Positions 28,229 through 28,229 of a stretch of 28,229 nucleotides of DNA are shown here, piece after piece. Location: positions 1 to 28,229 of the forward strand of contig JAWQRM010000154.1 in the NCBI GenBank assembly GCA_033557675.1. The letters run 5' to 3'. Below the pieces are notes generated by a model, which was given only the letters and a program-made list of their open reading frames with translations, ran no database searches and was not told the DNA's origin. This DNA is from Coptodactyla brooksi (Eukaryota; Arthropoda; Insecta; Coleoptera; Scarabaeidae). Position 1 is the first letter of the stretch; every line of letters starts with the position of its first letter. The position numbers were made by a program, and so were the translations under genes.

Positions 28229-28229
28229 A

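Larger units (their letters stand above)
24468..28229 (+). other. Syntenin intron 2 (3' end outside window)
   Basis: At least 3.76 kb without a syntenin exon, occupied by mariner relics of two families and a nested foldback structure. The next exon should encode the start of PDZ1. Confidence 0.6.

Noticed and set aside
1..28229. CRISPR array, operon or phage-like system
   Set aside because: The window is spliced animal DNA; the repeats are long tandem or dispersed elements without a spacer pattern, and no prokaryotic gene signals are present.

Overview
This is an AT-rich, intron-containing animal nuclear locus, almost certainly from an insect (insect order not determinable here). The evidence is spliced genes with GT-AG introns, protein sequences closest in memory to insect orthologues, and a dense load of decayed arthropod-type transposons. 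There are no bacterial features.

Three host genes can be supported. (1) 4892-5423, minus: the first two coding exons of a Gly/Tyr/Asn/Gln-rich protein that looks like the N-terminal low-complexity region of a FET-family RNA-binding protein (cabeza/FUS-like); its RRM and zinc-finger exons are not visible. (2) 9721-16724, minus: a complete three-exon gene for Mediator subunit 19 (MED19, 238 aa), whose second intron has swollen to about 6.2 kb by transposon insertion. (3) 24035 onward, plus: the first two coding exons of syntenin (syndecan-binding protein, 123 aa seen); its PDZ exons lie beyond the window and its second intron is also full of transposons. The upstream regions of MED19 and syntenin both carry an NRF1/erect-wing-like palindrome.

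The rest is repeats. 1-1120 and 2823-3663 are two blocks of one tandem repeat with a 639-bp monomer, separated by 1.7 kb of unrelated sequence. 4222-4296 is a tRNA-like (SINE-type) segment. 5895-7053, about 7423-7850, 17774-18374 and 21135-21523 are copies of one Helentron/DINE-1-like non-autonomous family (GTCY microsatellite, hairpin next to a CTRR end). 7879-8757 is a 5'-truncated LINE. MED19 intron 2 holds a decayed piggyBac-like element with both terminal repeats (11535-13391), an internally deleted mariner (13818-14650) and an element with very long inverted arms around a transposase-like helix-turn-helix remnant (14696-15850).

Between MED19 and syntenin lie two inverted copies of a ~520-bp repeat (18549-19065 and 20760-21670, the second interrupted by a Helentron-like insertion, giving an empty/filled site pair), a small MITE (20261-20494), and a Tigger/pogo-like MITE (22471-22921). 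Syntenin intron 2 holds two families of mariner relics (24575-25609, 27329-28228; 25985-26639) and a nested foldback structure (26729-27089).

I see no operon-like or defence-like novel system. The most informative signals are the interrupted 639-bp array, the Helentron-like family with its empty-site pair, the shared internal deletion in the mariner copies, and the long inverted arms inside a MED19 intron.
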